Assembly (NCBI GenBank): GCA_034669045.1
Contig: JAXDOD010000129.1
Coordinates: forward strand, 59,637 to 123,636
DNA length: 64,000 nucleotides
Reading direction: 5' to 3'
From: VAZQ01 sp034669045
GTDB taxonomy: Bacteria; Pseudomonadota; Alphaproteobacteria; Rhizobiales; Xanthobacteraceae
Position 1 is the stretch's first letter; every line of letters starts with the position of its first letter. The notes under the pieces were generated by a model, which did not search any database, was not told where the DNA came from, and saw only the letters and a list, made by a program, of their open reading frames with translations. A program made the translations under genes and the position numbers. Below, in pieces: positions 9,040 to 16,699 of the stretch.

Positions 9040-9138
9040 TTAACTTTGCCGATCCTTAGGAACGGGAAAGTTATATTTCGCCTTGAAGGAGATCCAGGAA
9101 AAATGTTACTTTGGCGCCATCAGGTACGCGAAAGTTAA
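9040..9138. promoter_or_regulatory. Two inverted-repeat operator-like sites upstream of the HipA-like gene
   Basis: Four 12-bp half-sites alternate in orientation: TTAACTTTGCCG at 9040-9051, CGGGAAAGTTAT at 9063-9074, GTTACTTTGGCG at 9105-9116 and CGCGAAAGTTAA at 9127-9138. They make two palindromes with centre gaps of 11 and 10 bases, consensus arm CGSSAAAGTTAA. The last half-site ends 3 bases before ATG 9142. The layout fits a dimeric repressor binding two operators, as in autoregulated toxin-antitoxin loci; the probable binder is the AbiEi-like N-terminal domain of the adjacent protein (inference). Confidence 0.6.
9103..9138 (+). CDS. Possible 11-residue leader peptide
   Basis: ATG 9103 is preceded by AAGGAG at 9086-9091 and reads MLLWRHQVRES before TAA at 9136-9138, 3 bases before the ATG of the HipA-like gene. 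The HipA-like start itself has no visible Shine-Dalgarno, so termination-reinitiation from this mini-ORF could drive its translation. It overlaps the second operator palindrome, so it may be coincidental. Confidence 0.25.
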   Translation: MLLWRHQVRES

Positions 9139-9141
9139 ATA

Positions 9142-10977
9142 ATGACTCTACACCTCGTCGGCGAAACCTTGGATAAAGCGCGCGGTCATTACCGGGCGGG
9201 AACAGGAAAACTGGTCCACCTCTACCGCGGCATCTATGTCGATGCGGACGACGATATGGGCGCGACCGTCCTCAAGCATGCCGTGCGGATCGCCAAATAC
9301 CTCTACCCCAAAGCCTATCTCTCGGCAGCGAGTGCGGTCACCCTCGGGCCGACCCGTGACGGCCGCCTCTTTTTGAGCGGACGCCGGAAACAACGCACCC
9401 ATATCCGCGCCCTGGAGATCATTCAGAACCAAGCACCCAAGCATCCGTCCATCGGGTCCGCCATTGTGAATGACGGAATGGGCGAATTCCGGGTGGATGT
9501 GTCATCGCTCCGTCAGCGCTTTCTCGAAGCCTTCCGTCTGCGCAGCGAACATGCAGCCTCGATCAACGACGCCATGCGCGACGCCATTGCCACGCGTCTG
9601 ATCGAGGAATATGGCAGTCCGCCAGAAGCCGCCGCCGCCGTTTGGACCCTCGCGCGGGAAAACGAATGGCATCGAGAAGGCGAGCGCGCTGAGCGATTTC
9701 TCTTGCACCGCCCGGCCCCAATGGCACTCCGCAACGAAGCCGCACTTGACCTCGTCGTCGCTTGGCACGGCGAGCCGATCGGCCATCTTCTGCATGATGG
9801 TTTCGAATGGCGTTGGACCCCGGTTGCGAGAACGGGCTCGGCTTTGGTTCGGCAGACGACCCCCGGCAAATTGCCACCCTTCATCCTGTCACTCCTGCCC
9901 GAGGGTTGGCTGGAGTCGGTGCTGAAGGACAAGGATGAACGCTCGGCTCTGCGTACCGGCAAGCGCTACATGTCGAACATCACCATCGTCGAGCGCGAAA
10001 GCGAACTCGCGGCGCTGCCGCGCGATGTCTTGCTCACACCCCTGAACCGCTTTTCAACGGACGGCGTGTTCACCGGAACGTACGCCGGTCCGGGCCGCGG
10101 AGAAATCCAAGAAGGCTTTGAGCGAAATCTTGCCCGGTTATTCGAAAGCAGCGAGACGCCACGTCTTTCTGGCATCCAGATCAAGGCTCCGATGAATCTG
10201 GACGAGAAGGGGATGTTGACCCCAAGCACCCACACGGCCTTCACACATATTCTCAAGCCGGCGGGAGGCGCCGGATACGAGGCACTGCCACTTATTGAGT
10301 GGCTGGCGCTGGCGATCGGCTCCGCTACTGGTCTCGAGGCGCCGCTGACCGCACTCGTTGCGATGCCCGATGGACTGCCGCCGGCGCTCCTGGTCGAACG
10401 CTTCGATATTCGACGCGGTCCAAATGACACGCGCATGATGGCGCTTGAAGATTTTTGCTCAGTTCTCGATTTGCCGACTTCCGCGAAATACGACAGCACC
10501 ATAGAACGGATCGCCCGCGCAGTGCGCCCGGTTTCAACCGCACCCGAAGAGGATGTCCTTGTCATTCTTCGACGTGCCGTGTTCGCGTGGCTGATGGCTG
10601 ACGGCGACATGCATCTGAAGAATCTGGCGCTTCTGAAGATCGCGGAATCCGGCGACGAGGCCTTCCGCTCGGTTCGGATGGCGCCGCTGTACGATGCGGT
10701 CACGACCCGAATATTTCCAGGGCTTAAACACGACCATATGGCCCTCAAGCTCAACGGGAAGGACGACCGGCTACACGCCAAGGACTTTAGAACCTTCGCC
10801 ACAACGGCGCGCCTAAAAGTGGCCGATGCCGACGCCGTTATCGATAGCGTGCTTGCTCAAGTCGGGCAGGCGGTCGACCGGATTTCATTGCCAGTTCTTG
10901 CCGAATACGGACCCCAAGGCAAGCAGTTGGCCACGCAGATGCTTGAGCTTGTTCGTTCGCGCGTGACCAATTTTTGA
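9142..10977 (+). CDS. HipA-family kinase toxin with N-terminal AbiEi-like domain
   Basis: 611 residues. Residues about 20-105 (GKLVHLYRGIYV, YLYPKAYLSAASAV) resemble the winged-helix plus following segment of AbiEi-type antitoxin/transcription regulators. Residues about 195-600 are a HipA-like Ser/Thr kinase: LSGIQIKAP (gate loop, 342-350), HILKPAGG with ATP-binding Lys372, DMHLKN with catalytic Asp489 and Asn494, and LYDAVTT with metal-binding Asp518. HipA kinases phosphorylate translation factors such as a tRNA synthetase and cause growth arrest; normally a separate HipB antitoxin represses them. No hipB gene is adjacent, so the N-terminal domain may supply DNA binding and autocontrol in cis. 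Domain identity of the kinase is firm, of the N-terminus moderate; biological effect is inferred. Confidence 0.82.
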   Translation: MTLHLVGETLDKARGHYRAGTGKLVHLYRGIYVDADDDMGATVLKHAVRIAKYLYPKAYLSAASAVTLGPTRDGRLFLSGRRKQRTHIRALEIIQNQAPKHPSIGSAIVNDGMGEFRVDVSSLRQRFLEAFRLRSEHAASINDAMRDAIATRLIEEYGSPPEAAAAVWTLARENEWHREGERAERFLLHRPAPMALRNEAALDLVVAWHGEPIGHLLHDGFEWRWTPVARTGSALVRQTTPGKLPPFILSLLPEGWLESVLKDKDERSALRTGKRYMSNITIVERESELAALPRDVLLTPLNRFSTDGVFTGTYAGPGRGEIQEGFERNLARLFESSETPRLSGIQIKAPMNLDEKGMLTPSTHTAFTHILKPAGGAGYEALPLIEWLALAIGSATGLEAPLTALVAMPDGLPPALLVERFDIRRGPNDTRMMALEDFCSVLDLPTSAKYDSTIERIARAVRPVSTAPEEDVLVILRRAVFAWLMADGDMHLKNLALLKIAESGDEAFRSVRMAPLYDAVTTRIFPGLKHDHMALKLNGKDDRLHAKDFRTFATTARLKVADADAVIDSVLAQVGQAVDRISLPVLAEYGPQGKQLATQMLELVRSRVTNF

Positions 10978-11036
10978 ACGCGTCAGGTTCTAGGTCCTAG
11001 ACGGTGGGGCGGGCATCCGTGGGCTAAGAGCCTTGC

Positions 11037-12191
11037 CTACGCGGCGGCGGCCTTTTCATCGATCAACGCCGTTATATGCCGCGACCAAAGCTCAAAGGCC
11101 GCGTGAACTTCCTTCGCATAGCGGTGGCGCTGATAGATTCCGGCCACACCGGCAAACGTGCCAGAACGATGGTTCAAAGCTAACTCGACGATATGCGGAG
11201 CGACCCCGAGCCGCTGTAATCCGCTTGCAAAGCTGCGGCGAAGATCGTGAAGCGTCCACGGCCGGATCGCCGGAGTGACCTTTTCCTTCGCGCCACTATG
11301 GTCGCCAAATGGACGATCCGCGCCATTCAGCACAAATTTGCCGGCATCGGACAGTGTGTCGAGCACACGGCGGATCATCGGCGTAATCGGAATGGTGTGT
11401 GGCAAGCCATTCTTGGTACGCTCGCCCGGCAATTCGATTGTGTCGGCGGCGATTTCATCGCGCGCTAGTTCCGTCATTTCGTTGCGACGAGCGCCGGATA
11501 GCATCAAGAGCTTGACCAGAGCACCGGCAGCGCCACCTGCCGCGTCGCAGGCTTCCCAAGTGAGCTTCAGTTCCGCGTCGTCAAGTACGCGCTCCCGGGA
11601 CTTCTCTTTTGCCGGTTTGCGGATGGACCGGACCGGGCTCGCGAAGTCGTCCTCTCTCGCCTCACACCACGCGAAAAATGCCTTCGCCACCTTCCAGGCT
11701 GTAACACCAGCGGATGGCCCTCGCTTCATCGCCTTATCGATAAACGCGACCACGTCCTTCTTTGAAATCGCGCGCAGCGAGCGTCCCGGCCACGCGTCCT
11801 GCATGTGCTCAAGCTCGCGGTTGATGTTAGCAGCCGTACCGGCTCTCACGGTGCTGACATGCTTTTCCCGATAGAGGGCTATGGACGCGGCCAGGGTGTC
11901 ATCGGCGGGCGTTCCCGCATGCTTGGCAGCTGCAGGGTCTTCGCCGGCCGTGGTTCTCTCCAGGGCCATCCTCGCGGCCTCACGGGCCTTCGCCAGCGAG
12001 AGAACGGGATAGCGGCCTGGCAGCGTCAGCTTGCGGGTGCGACGGCCGAGGCGATAGCGGACCGCCCACGACTTCGCCCCGGTCGGCTGCACGATCAAGT
12101 ACAGGCCCGGCAACACGGCATCGGCGATCTCAACGCGGGCGCCCTTGGCTTTGGCCTGCTGGACAACGCGGTCAGTCAGCGTGATGGGCAT
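11037..12191 (-). CDS. Tyrosine recombinase/integrase of the genomic island
   Basis: 384 residues from ATG 12191, chosen over the longer frame because TTTGGAGAA lies just upstream and the protein then begins with MPITLTDR, as in P4-type integrases. Residues 1-90 are the DUF4102 arm-binding domain (WAVRYRLGRRTRKLTLPGRYP, then SLAKAREAA); about 100-190 the core-binding domain; 200-370 the catalytic domain with Arg235 (GARRNE), His315 and Arg318 (HDLRRS), His341 (NHR) and the likely nucleophile Tyr353. All catalytic residues are present, so it may be active. It lies 220 bases from a tRNA-Gly 3' fragment, the expected attachment site, and points into the island. Confidence 0.93.
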   Translation of the reverse strand: MPITLTDRVVQQAKAKGARVEIADAVLPGLYLIVQPTGAKSWAVRYRLGRRTRKLTLPGRYPVLSLAKAREAARMALERTTAGEDPAAAKHAGTPADDTLAASIALYREKHVSTVRAGTAANINRELEHMQDAWPGRSLRAISKKDVVAFIDKAMKRGPSAGVTAWKVAKAFFAWCEAREDDFASPVRSIRKPAKEKSRERVLDDAELKLTWEACDAAGGAAGALVKLLMLSGARRNEMTELARDEIAADTIELPGERTKNGLPHTIPITPMIRRVLDTLSDAGKFVLNGADRPFGDHSGAKEKVTPAIRPWTLHDLRRSFASGLQRLGVAPHIVELALNHRSGTFAGVAGIYQRHRYAKEVHAAFELWSRHITALIDEKAAAA

Positions 12192-12410
12192 TTGCTTCTC
12201 CAAAGGATGAGTTGCCTCGGCAAGTGTTGGGGTGACCCTTCCGAAGGTTGGGGTCGCTCCGGGGTAACACAGGGGTAACAAAGTTCACTGTTTGGACCTG
12301 ATTGCCGTTGTTCGTAACAGCCCCTCACAACGTAAGAGAAATCCCCGTCGAATGGGAGGCTTTGAAGGGCCGGTGTGACGAAATGTTTGTAACGATGGCT
12401 AACAGTAGAT
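12192..12410. other. Integrase upstream region with short direct repeats
   Basis: No gene. GGGGTAACAC (12261-12270) and GGGGTAACAA (12272-12281) form a tandem pair, and GTTGGGGT occurs twice nearby (around 12225 and 12248). Such short direct repeats between an integrase gene and its attachment core are candidate arm-type integrase binding sites and would also contain the integrase promoter. Binding function is inferred from position only. Confidence 0.35.
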
Positions 12411-12454
12411 AACCTTGCCAAGGTCGGGGTCGAGGGTTCGAATCCCTTCGCCCG
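12411..12454 (+). repeat. Attachment-site candidate: 3' half of tRNA-Gly(GCC)
   Basis: The 44 bases begin AACCTTGCCAAGGT (anticodon arm with GCC in the loop), continue through the variable loop and the T arm GAGGGTTCGAATCCC, and end in the acceptor strand TTCGCCCG. No 5' half (D arm) precedes it and the terminal CCA is replaced by GATGCA. A 3' tRNA fragment beside an integrase gene is the classical product of island integration; strand and position imply the intact tRNA-Gly lies at the other, left end of the island, outside this window. Confidence 0.75.
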
Positions 12455-12569
12455 GATGCATTCGGCATCGATCGGCAAATCATAGACCAGCGCGCGGCGT
12501 CCAGCGCGATCGGTCGTCGCTCCTGTCGGGACAAAATGACCGAGCTGATCGAATAATCTTTTGCGTTTC

Positions 12570-12590
12570 GGCGCCGGTGGAGCCGGCGCC
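12570..12590. terminator. Strong GC hairpin, possible terminator
   Basis: GGCGCCGG (12570-12577) pairs with CCGGCGCC (12583-12590) around a 5-base loop. There is no T-run, so it may be a transcription-pausing or repeat-derived structure rather than an intrinsic terminator. It lies in the 200-base spacer between the two tRNA-Gly fragments, a stretch with no gene. Confidence 0.3.
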
Positions 12591-12662
12591 CGGAATGGAT
12601 CTTGCGCCACCGTCGGTGACGAAATCCCTGCGCTCGACGCGTTGATCGCAGCGCGATCAATG

Positions 12663-12707
12663 TTGCCAAGCTCGGGTCGAGGGTTCCAATCCCTTCGCCC
12701 GCCCCCA
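12663..12707 (+). repeat. Second, degenerate tRNA-Gly(GCC) 3' fragment
   Basis: TTGCCAAGCTCGGGTCGAGG followed by GTTCCAATCCCTTCGCCCG repeats the fragment at 12411-12454 with a base change in the T loop (GGTTCGAA to GGTTCCAA), a change in the anticodon stem and one base lost in the variable region. It ends GCCCCCA, close to a tRNA CCA end. It looks like an older attachment site or the displaced original 3' end of the tRNA gene, left by an earlier integration. Confidence 0.6.
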
Positions 12708-12717
12708 TTTCTCATTC

Positions 12718-12753
12718 AAGGCCCGTCGCAATACCCATCGCAAGGCCCATCGC
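12718..12753. repeat. 12-bp tandem repeat, three copies
   Basis: AAGGCCCGTCGC (12718-12729), AATACCCATCGC (12730-12741) and AAGGCCCATCGC (12742-12753) follow directly after the second tRNA-Gly fragment. No function is evident. Confidence 0.5.
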
Positions 12754-12856
12754 ATTCGCCGACATGCGGAAAACGCATTCGGCAACTGGCGGCACGCTGA
12801 CCATTAGCGTATTGGATTAGCAACGACGGGCGGATGACCAGGGGAGCATCGAAACG

Positions 12857-13588
12857 ATGTGCAAATCGTGTGACGACAGGCTGATGGGCCGGCGCGGCTT
12901 CCTCGCGATGGCCGGGGTTGGCCTCGGCTTGGCGGCGGGCAGCCTGGCCTTTGGCGCCGGGAGCGCGTTTGCGGCTGCCAGCGGTCCGAAAACATCGATG
13001 ACGCCGGACGAGGCGCTCGCCCATCTCAAGTCCGGAAACGGGCGCTATGTGGCGAGCCCGGAGCTTTGCGTCGCCGATCTGAACAAGCGCCGGTCCGATG
13101 TGGCCATGTCGCAGGCGCCTTGGGCCACCATCGTGAGCTGCTCCGACAGCCGGGTGCCTCCGGAGCTGCTGTTCGGCGGCCAGGGCCTGGGAGAGCTCTT
13201 CGTCGCCCGCAATGCCGGCAACATGGTCGATACCGCCACCATGGGCAGCATCGAGTACGGGGTCGCCGTTCTGGGGGCGCCGCTGGTCCTGGTTCTCGGC
13301 CATGAGCGCTGCGGCGCGGTGGTCGCCGCCTGCGACGTCGTGTCGAAGAAGGCGACGTTCCCGGGCTCGATCGGACCGATGGTCAAGGCGATCGTGCCCG
13401 CGGCGATGGCGGTGCGCAAGCAGCCGGGCGATTTCGTCGACAACGCGGTGCGGGAAAGCGCGCGGCGCACGGCCGTCCAGATCGCCACCAGGAGCCCGGT
13501 CATTGCCCCGCTGGTCAAGAGCGGCAAAGTGAAGGTCGTGGCCGCCCGCTACGACCTGGATGACGGCCAGGTCGAATTCTTCGCGTAG
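12857..13588 (+). CDS. Beta-class carbonic anhydrase with a Tat signal peptide
   Basis: 243 residues. The N-terminus has a twin-arginine signal (GRRGFLAMAG, residues 11-20, then a hydrophobic stretch to AFAAA near 41), so the enzyme is predicted to be exported folded to the periplasm. The zinc site of beta-carbonic anhydrases is complete: CSDSR with Cys95, Asp97 and Arg99, and GHERCG with His149 and Cys152. It interconverts CO2 and bicarbonate. It is the first chromosomal gene right of the island boundary and converges on the molybdenum hydroxylase operon. Beta-type enzymes are usually cytoplasmic, so the Tat signal is notable though known in proteobacteria. Confidence 0.93.
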   Translation: MCKSCDDRLMGRRGFLAMAGVGLGLAAGSLAFGAGSAFAAASGPKTSMTPDEALAHLKSGNGRYVASPELCVADLNKRRSDVAMSQAPWATIVSCSDSRVPPELLFGGQGLGELFVARNAGNMVDTATMGSIEYGVAVLGAPLVLVLGHERCGAVVAACDVVSKKATFPGSIGPMVKAIVPAAMAVRKQPGDFVDNAVRESARRTAVQIATRSPVIAPLVKSGKVKVVAARYDLDDGQVEFFA

Positions 13589-13723
13589 CGCGGCGTTGAA
13601 CGGGGCGTTTTTCTTTCGCGGGGACTCTGGCTGCCCGCTTCCACCGGCATGAGCGGCGGGATCGCTGCAACCCGCTGGATCAAGCTGCAACGGGCCCACA
13701 GGAGGGCCGGCTCAAACGACGAC

Positions 13724-13754
13724 GGGCGCTCCAAGGGAAACCCCGGGAGCGCCC
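13724..13754. terminator. Hairpin between convergent genes
   Basis: GGGCGCTCC (13724-13732) pairs with GGAGCGCCC (13746-13754) around a 13-base loop, between the ends of the carbonic anhydrase gene and iorB. A bidirectional terminator is plausible from its position; no T-run follows on either strand. Confidence 0.4.
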
Positions 13755-13776
13755 GCGTTCCGTCTGCGGCTTGCGC

Positions 13777-15975
13777 CTATACCAGCTTGACGTTCTTGAG
13801 CGGCAGGCTGCGCATCGGCTTACCGGTCGCCGCCAGGATCGCGTTGATCACCGCCGGCCGCACCACGCAGATGGTCGGCTCGCCGACGCCGCCCCAGAAG
13901 TCGTAGGTCGGCACCAGCACGGTCTCGACCTTGGGCATCTCGTCGATCCGCATGATCTGGTAGGTATCGAAGTTGAGGCTGGTCATGCGGCCGTTCTCGA
14001 CCGGGCACTCGCCGTAGAGCGCGGCCGAGAGACCGTAGGCGACCGAGCCCTCGACCTGCGCCGCGACCTGATCGGGGTTGACCACGTGGCCGCAGTTGAG
14101 CGCCAGCACCATGCGGTGCACCTTGAGCTTGCCCTGCGGGCTCACCGAAACCTCGGCGGTCGCCGCGGAGTAGCTGCCATAGCCCATGAACTGGGCGATG
14201 CCGCGATGGACGCCTGGCGGCAGCGGCTTGCCCCAGTCGCCCTTCTCGGCCGCCGCGTTGAGCACGGCGAGGTGCTTGGGGTGGTTCTTCATCAGGGCGC
14301 GGCGGAATTCGAGCGAGTCCTTGCCGGCCGCCCGCGCCACCTCCTCGATGAAGCACTCCATGAAGTAGCCGTTCTGGTTGGTATTGACGCCGCGCCACGG
14401 GCCGACCGGGACGTGGGTGTTGCGCATCGCGTACTCGATCAGCAGGTTCGGCACGGTGTAGCCGAGCTGCGCGTCGTCGGGCTCCGCGTACCAGCCCTGG
14501 AGCTGGCGCACGTCCTTGCCGCCCTGGATCGCGGTGGGATTGAGGAAGGCATTGATCGACTGGCCCGACAGCCGCACGTGCAGGCCGACCATGTTGCCCT
14601 GCTCGTCGAGCCCGGCGGAGAATCCGCACTGCGCGATCGGCTGGTAGAAGTCGTGCGCCATGTCCTCCTCGCGGCTCCAGATCATCTTGACCGGGACGCC
14701 GGGGAATTCCTTGGCGATGAGCGTCGCCTGTTGCACGTAGTCCTGCGTGCCGCCACGCCGGCCGAAGCCGCCGCCGAGGTCGACGCGGTGCGCCTCGCAT
14801 TTGGCGAGTGGAACGCCGGAGGTCTCCGAGAGGGACGCGAGCGAGGCCTCGAAGTTCTGGCTCGGCACCCATACCTCGGCCTTGTCCGCCGAGATCAGGG
14901 CGGTGCAGTTCATCGGCTCCATGCAGGCGTGCGCCACGAACGGCGTCGAGTACACCGCCTCGACCTTCTTGGCGGCTTCGCTGATCGCCTTGAGGGCGTC
15001 GCCGTTCTTGCGGTCGCCATTGGTGACGTCGGCGGTCAGCCCGGCCTTGAGGTGATCGGCGATGGTGGCGCTCGACACCGCGCCGTTGCCGGCGTCGTCC
15101 CAGGTGATCGGCAGGGCATCGAGCGCGGTCTTGGCGTGCCACCAGGTGTCGGCGACCACGGCGACGGCCGTGTCCTTCACCCGCACGACCTTCTTGACGC
15201 CGGGCATCCTGGCGATCTTCGATTCGTCGTAGCTCGCGACCTTGCCGCCGAACACCGGACAGTCCTTGATCGCGGCGCACAGCATGCCGGGCAGCTTCAT
15301 GTCGATGGCATAGACCTTGCTGCCGTTGAGTTTGTCGGCGGTATCGAGCCGTTTCACCGGCTTGCCGGCGACCTTCCAGTCCTTCGGGTTCTTGAGCTTG
15401 ACGGTCTTGGGGTCGGGCGCCTCCAGCTTGGCGGCCGCCGTGGCGACCTTGCCGTAGCTGATCGTGCGCCTGGAGGCGGCGTGGCTGATGATGCCGTCGG
15501 CGACCGTAAGCTCGCCCACCGGCACCTTCCACTGGTCGGCCGCCGCCTGCAGCAGCATCATGCGCGCGACCGCGCCGCCGCGGCGGAGATAGTCCTGCGA
15601 GCCGCGGATGCCGCGGCTGCCGCCGGTCGACATGTCGCCCCAGACGCGCTTGCGGGCGAGGTTCTGGCCGGGGGTGATGCGTTCGACGTCGACTTTCTTC
15701 CAGTCGCATTCGAGCTCTTCGGCGACGAGCTGGGCGAGGCCGGTCAGCGTGCCCTGGCCCATCTCCGAGCGCGCGATGCGGATCACGCAGGTGTCGTTCG
15801 GCTTGACCACGACCCAGGCCGTGACCTCGGTGCCGGCATTTTGCGCGGCGGCCCGATCGAGGCCGAACGGCATGTCGAAACCGAGCGCCAGCCCGCCGCC
15901 GGCCGCGGCCGCGGAGCCGACGATGAACGTGCGGCGCGAAAGGTTCGCGGTCTTGTCGCGTTTGATTTTTTTCAT
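13777..15975 (-). CDS. iorB: Molybdenum hydroxylase large subunit, isoquinoline 1-oxidoreductase type
   Basis: 732 residues from ATG 15975, chosen because it begins MKKIKRDKTANLSRRTFIVG, a twin-arginine signal, and follows the small-subunit stop by 11 bases. Xanthine-dehydrogenase-family motifs are present: SEMGQGTLTGLAQLVAEEL, GGGFGRRG (molybdopterin contact), PWRGVNTNQNGYFMECF, and GVGEPTICVVRPAVI near the C-terminus with the catalytic Glu. With the [2Fe-2S] subunit it forms a membrane-associated or periplasmic hydroxylase that oxidises N-heterocycles or aldehydes, passing electrons to a cytochrome. The actual substrate is unknown; isoquinoline is only the name of the family prototype. Confidence 0.88.
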   Translation of the reverse strand: MKKIKRDKTANLSRRTFIVGSAAAAGGGLALGFDMPFGLDRAAAQNAGTEVTAWVVVKPNDTCVIRIARSEMGQGTLTGLAQLVAEELECDWKKVDVERITPGQNLARKRVWGDMSTGGSRGIRGSQDYLRRGGAVARMMLLQAAADQWKVPVGELTVADGIISHAASRRTISYGKVATAAAKLEAPDPKTVKLKNPKDWKVAGKPVKRLDTADKLNGSKVYAIDMKLPGMLCAAIKDCPVFGGKVASYDESKIARMPGVKKVVRVKDTAVAVVADTWWHAKTALDALPITWDDAGNGAVSSATIADHLKAGLTADVTNGDRKNGDALKAISEAAKKVEAVYSTPFVAHACMEPMNCTALISADKAEVWVPSQNFEASLASLSETSGVPLAKCEAHRVDLGGGFGRRGGTQDYVQQATLIAKEFPGVPVKMIWSREEDMAHDFYQPIAQCGFSAGLDEQGNMVGLHVRLSGQSINAFLNPTAIQGGKDVRQLQGWYAEPDDAQLGYTVPNLLIEYAMRNTHVPVGPWRGVNTNQNGYFMECFIEEVARAAGKDSLEFRRALMKNHPKHLAVLNAAAEKGDWGKPLPPGVHRGIAQFMGYGSYSAATAEVSVSPQGKLKVHRMVLALNCGHVVNPDQVAAQVEGSVAYGLSAALYGECPVENGRMTSLNFDTYQIMRIDEMPKVETVLVPTYDFWGGVGEPTICVVRPAVINAILAATGKPMRSLPLKNVKLV

Positions 15976-15986
15976 GGCTGCCCCCC

Positions 15987-16481
<495 letters not shown>

Positions 16482-16699
16482 GGGCTTCCTCTCTCAGGAG
16501 TTGCCTTGAACGGCGACTCTCATTGTCTGCGTTGTGTCGCCGGCCAGCGGAAGGATAGATTGGAAGGCATGCAAATGTCCTTCCAGGCCGTTGTGGAGCA
16601 TAGCGCAAGCGGCGGTGCCTTGCCTATGGCCATTGGCGGGCCAAACGGCGCAGGGCTCGTAGCGGCGCGGCTTGCTCGTTTCAAGACTCCACCGGGAGT

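Noticed and set aside
12325..12715. Minus-strand frames over the tRNA-Gly fragments, starting MGAGEGIGTLDPSLA and similar
   Set aside because: These are the typical false proteins produced by translating tRNA sequence on the reverse strand.
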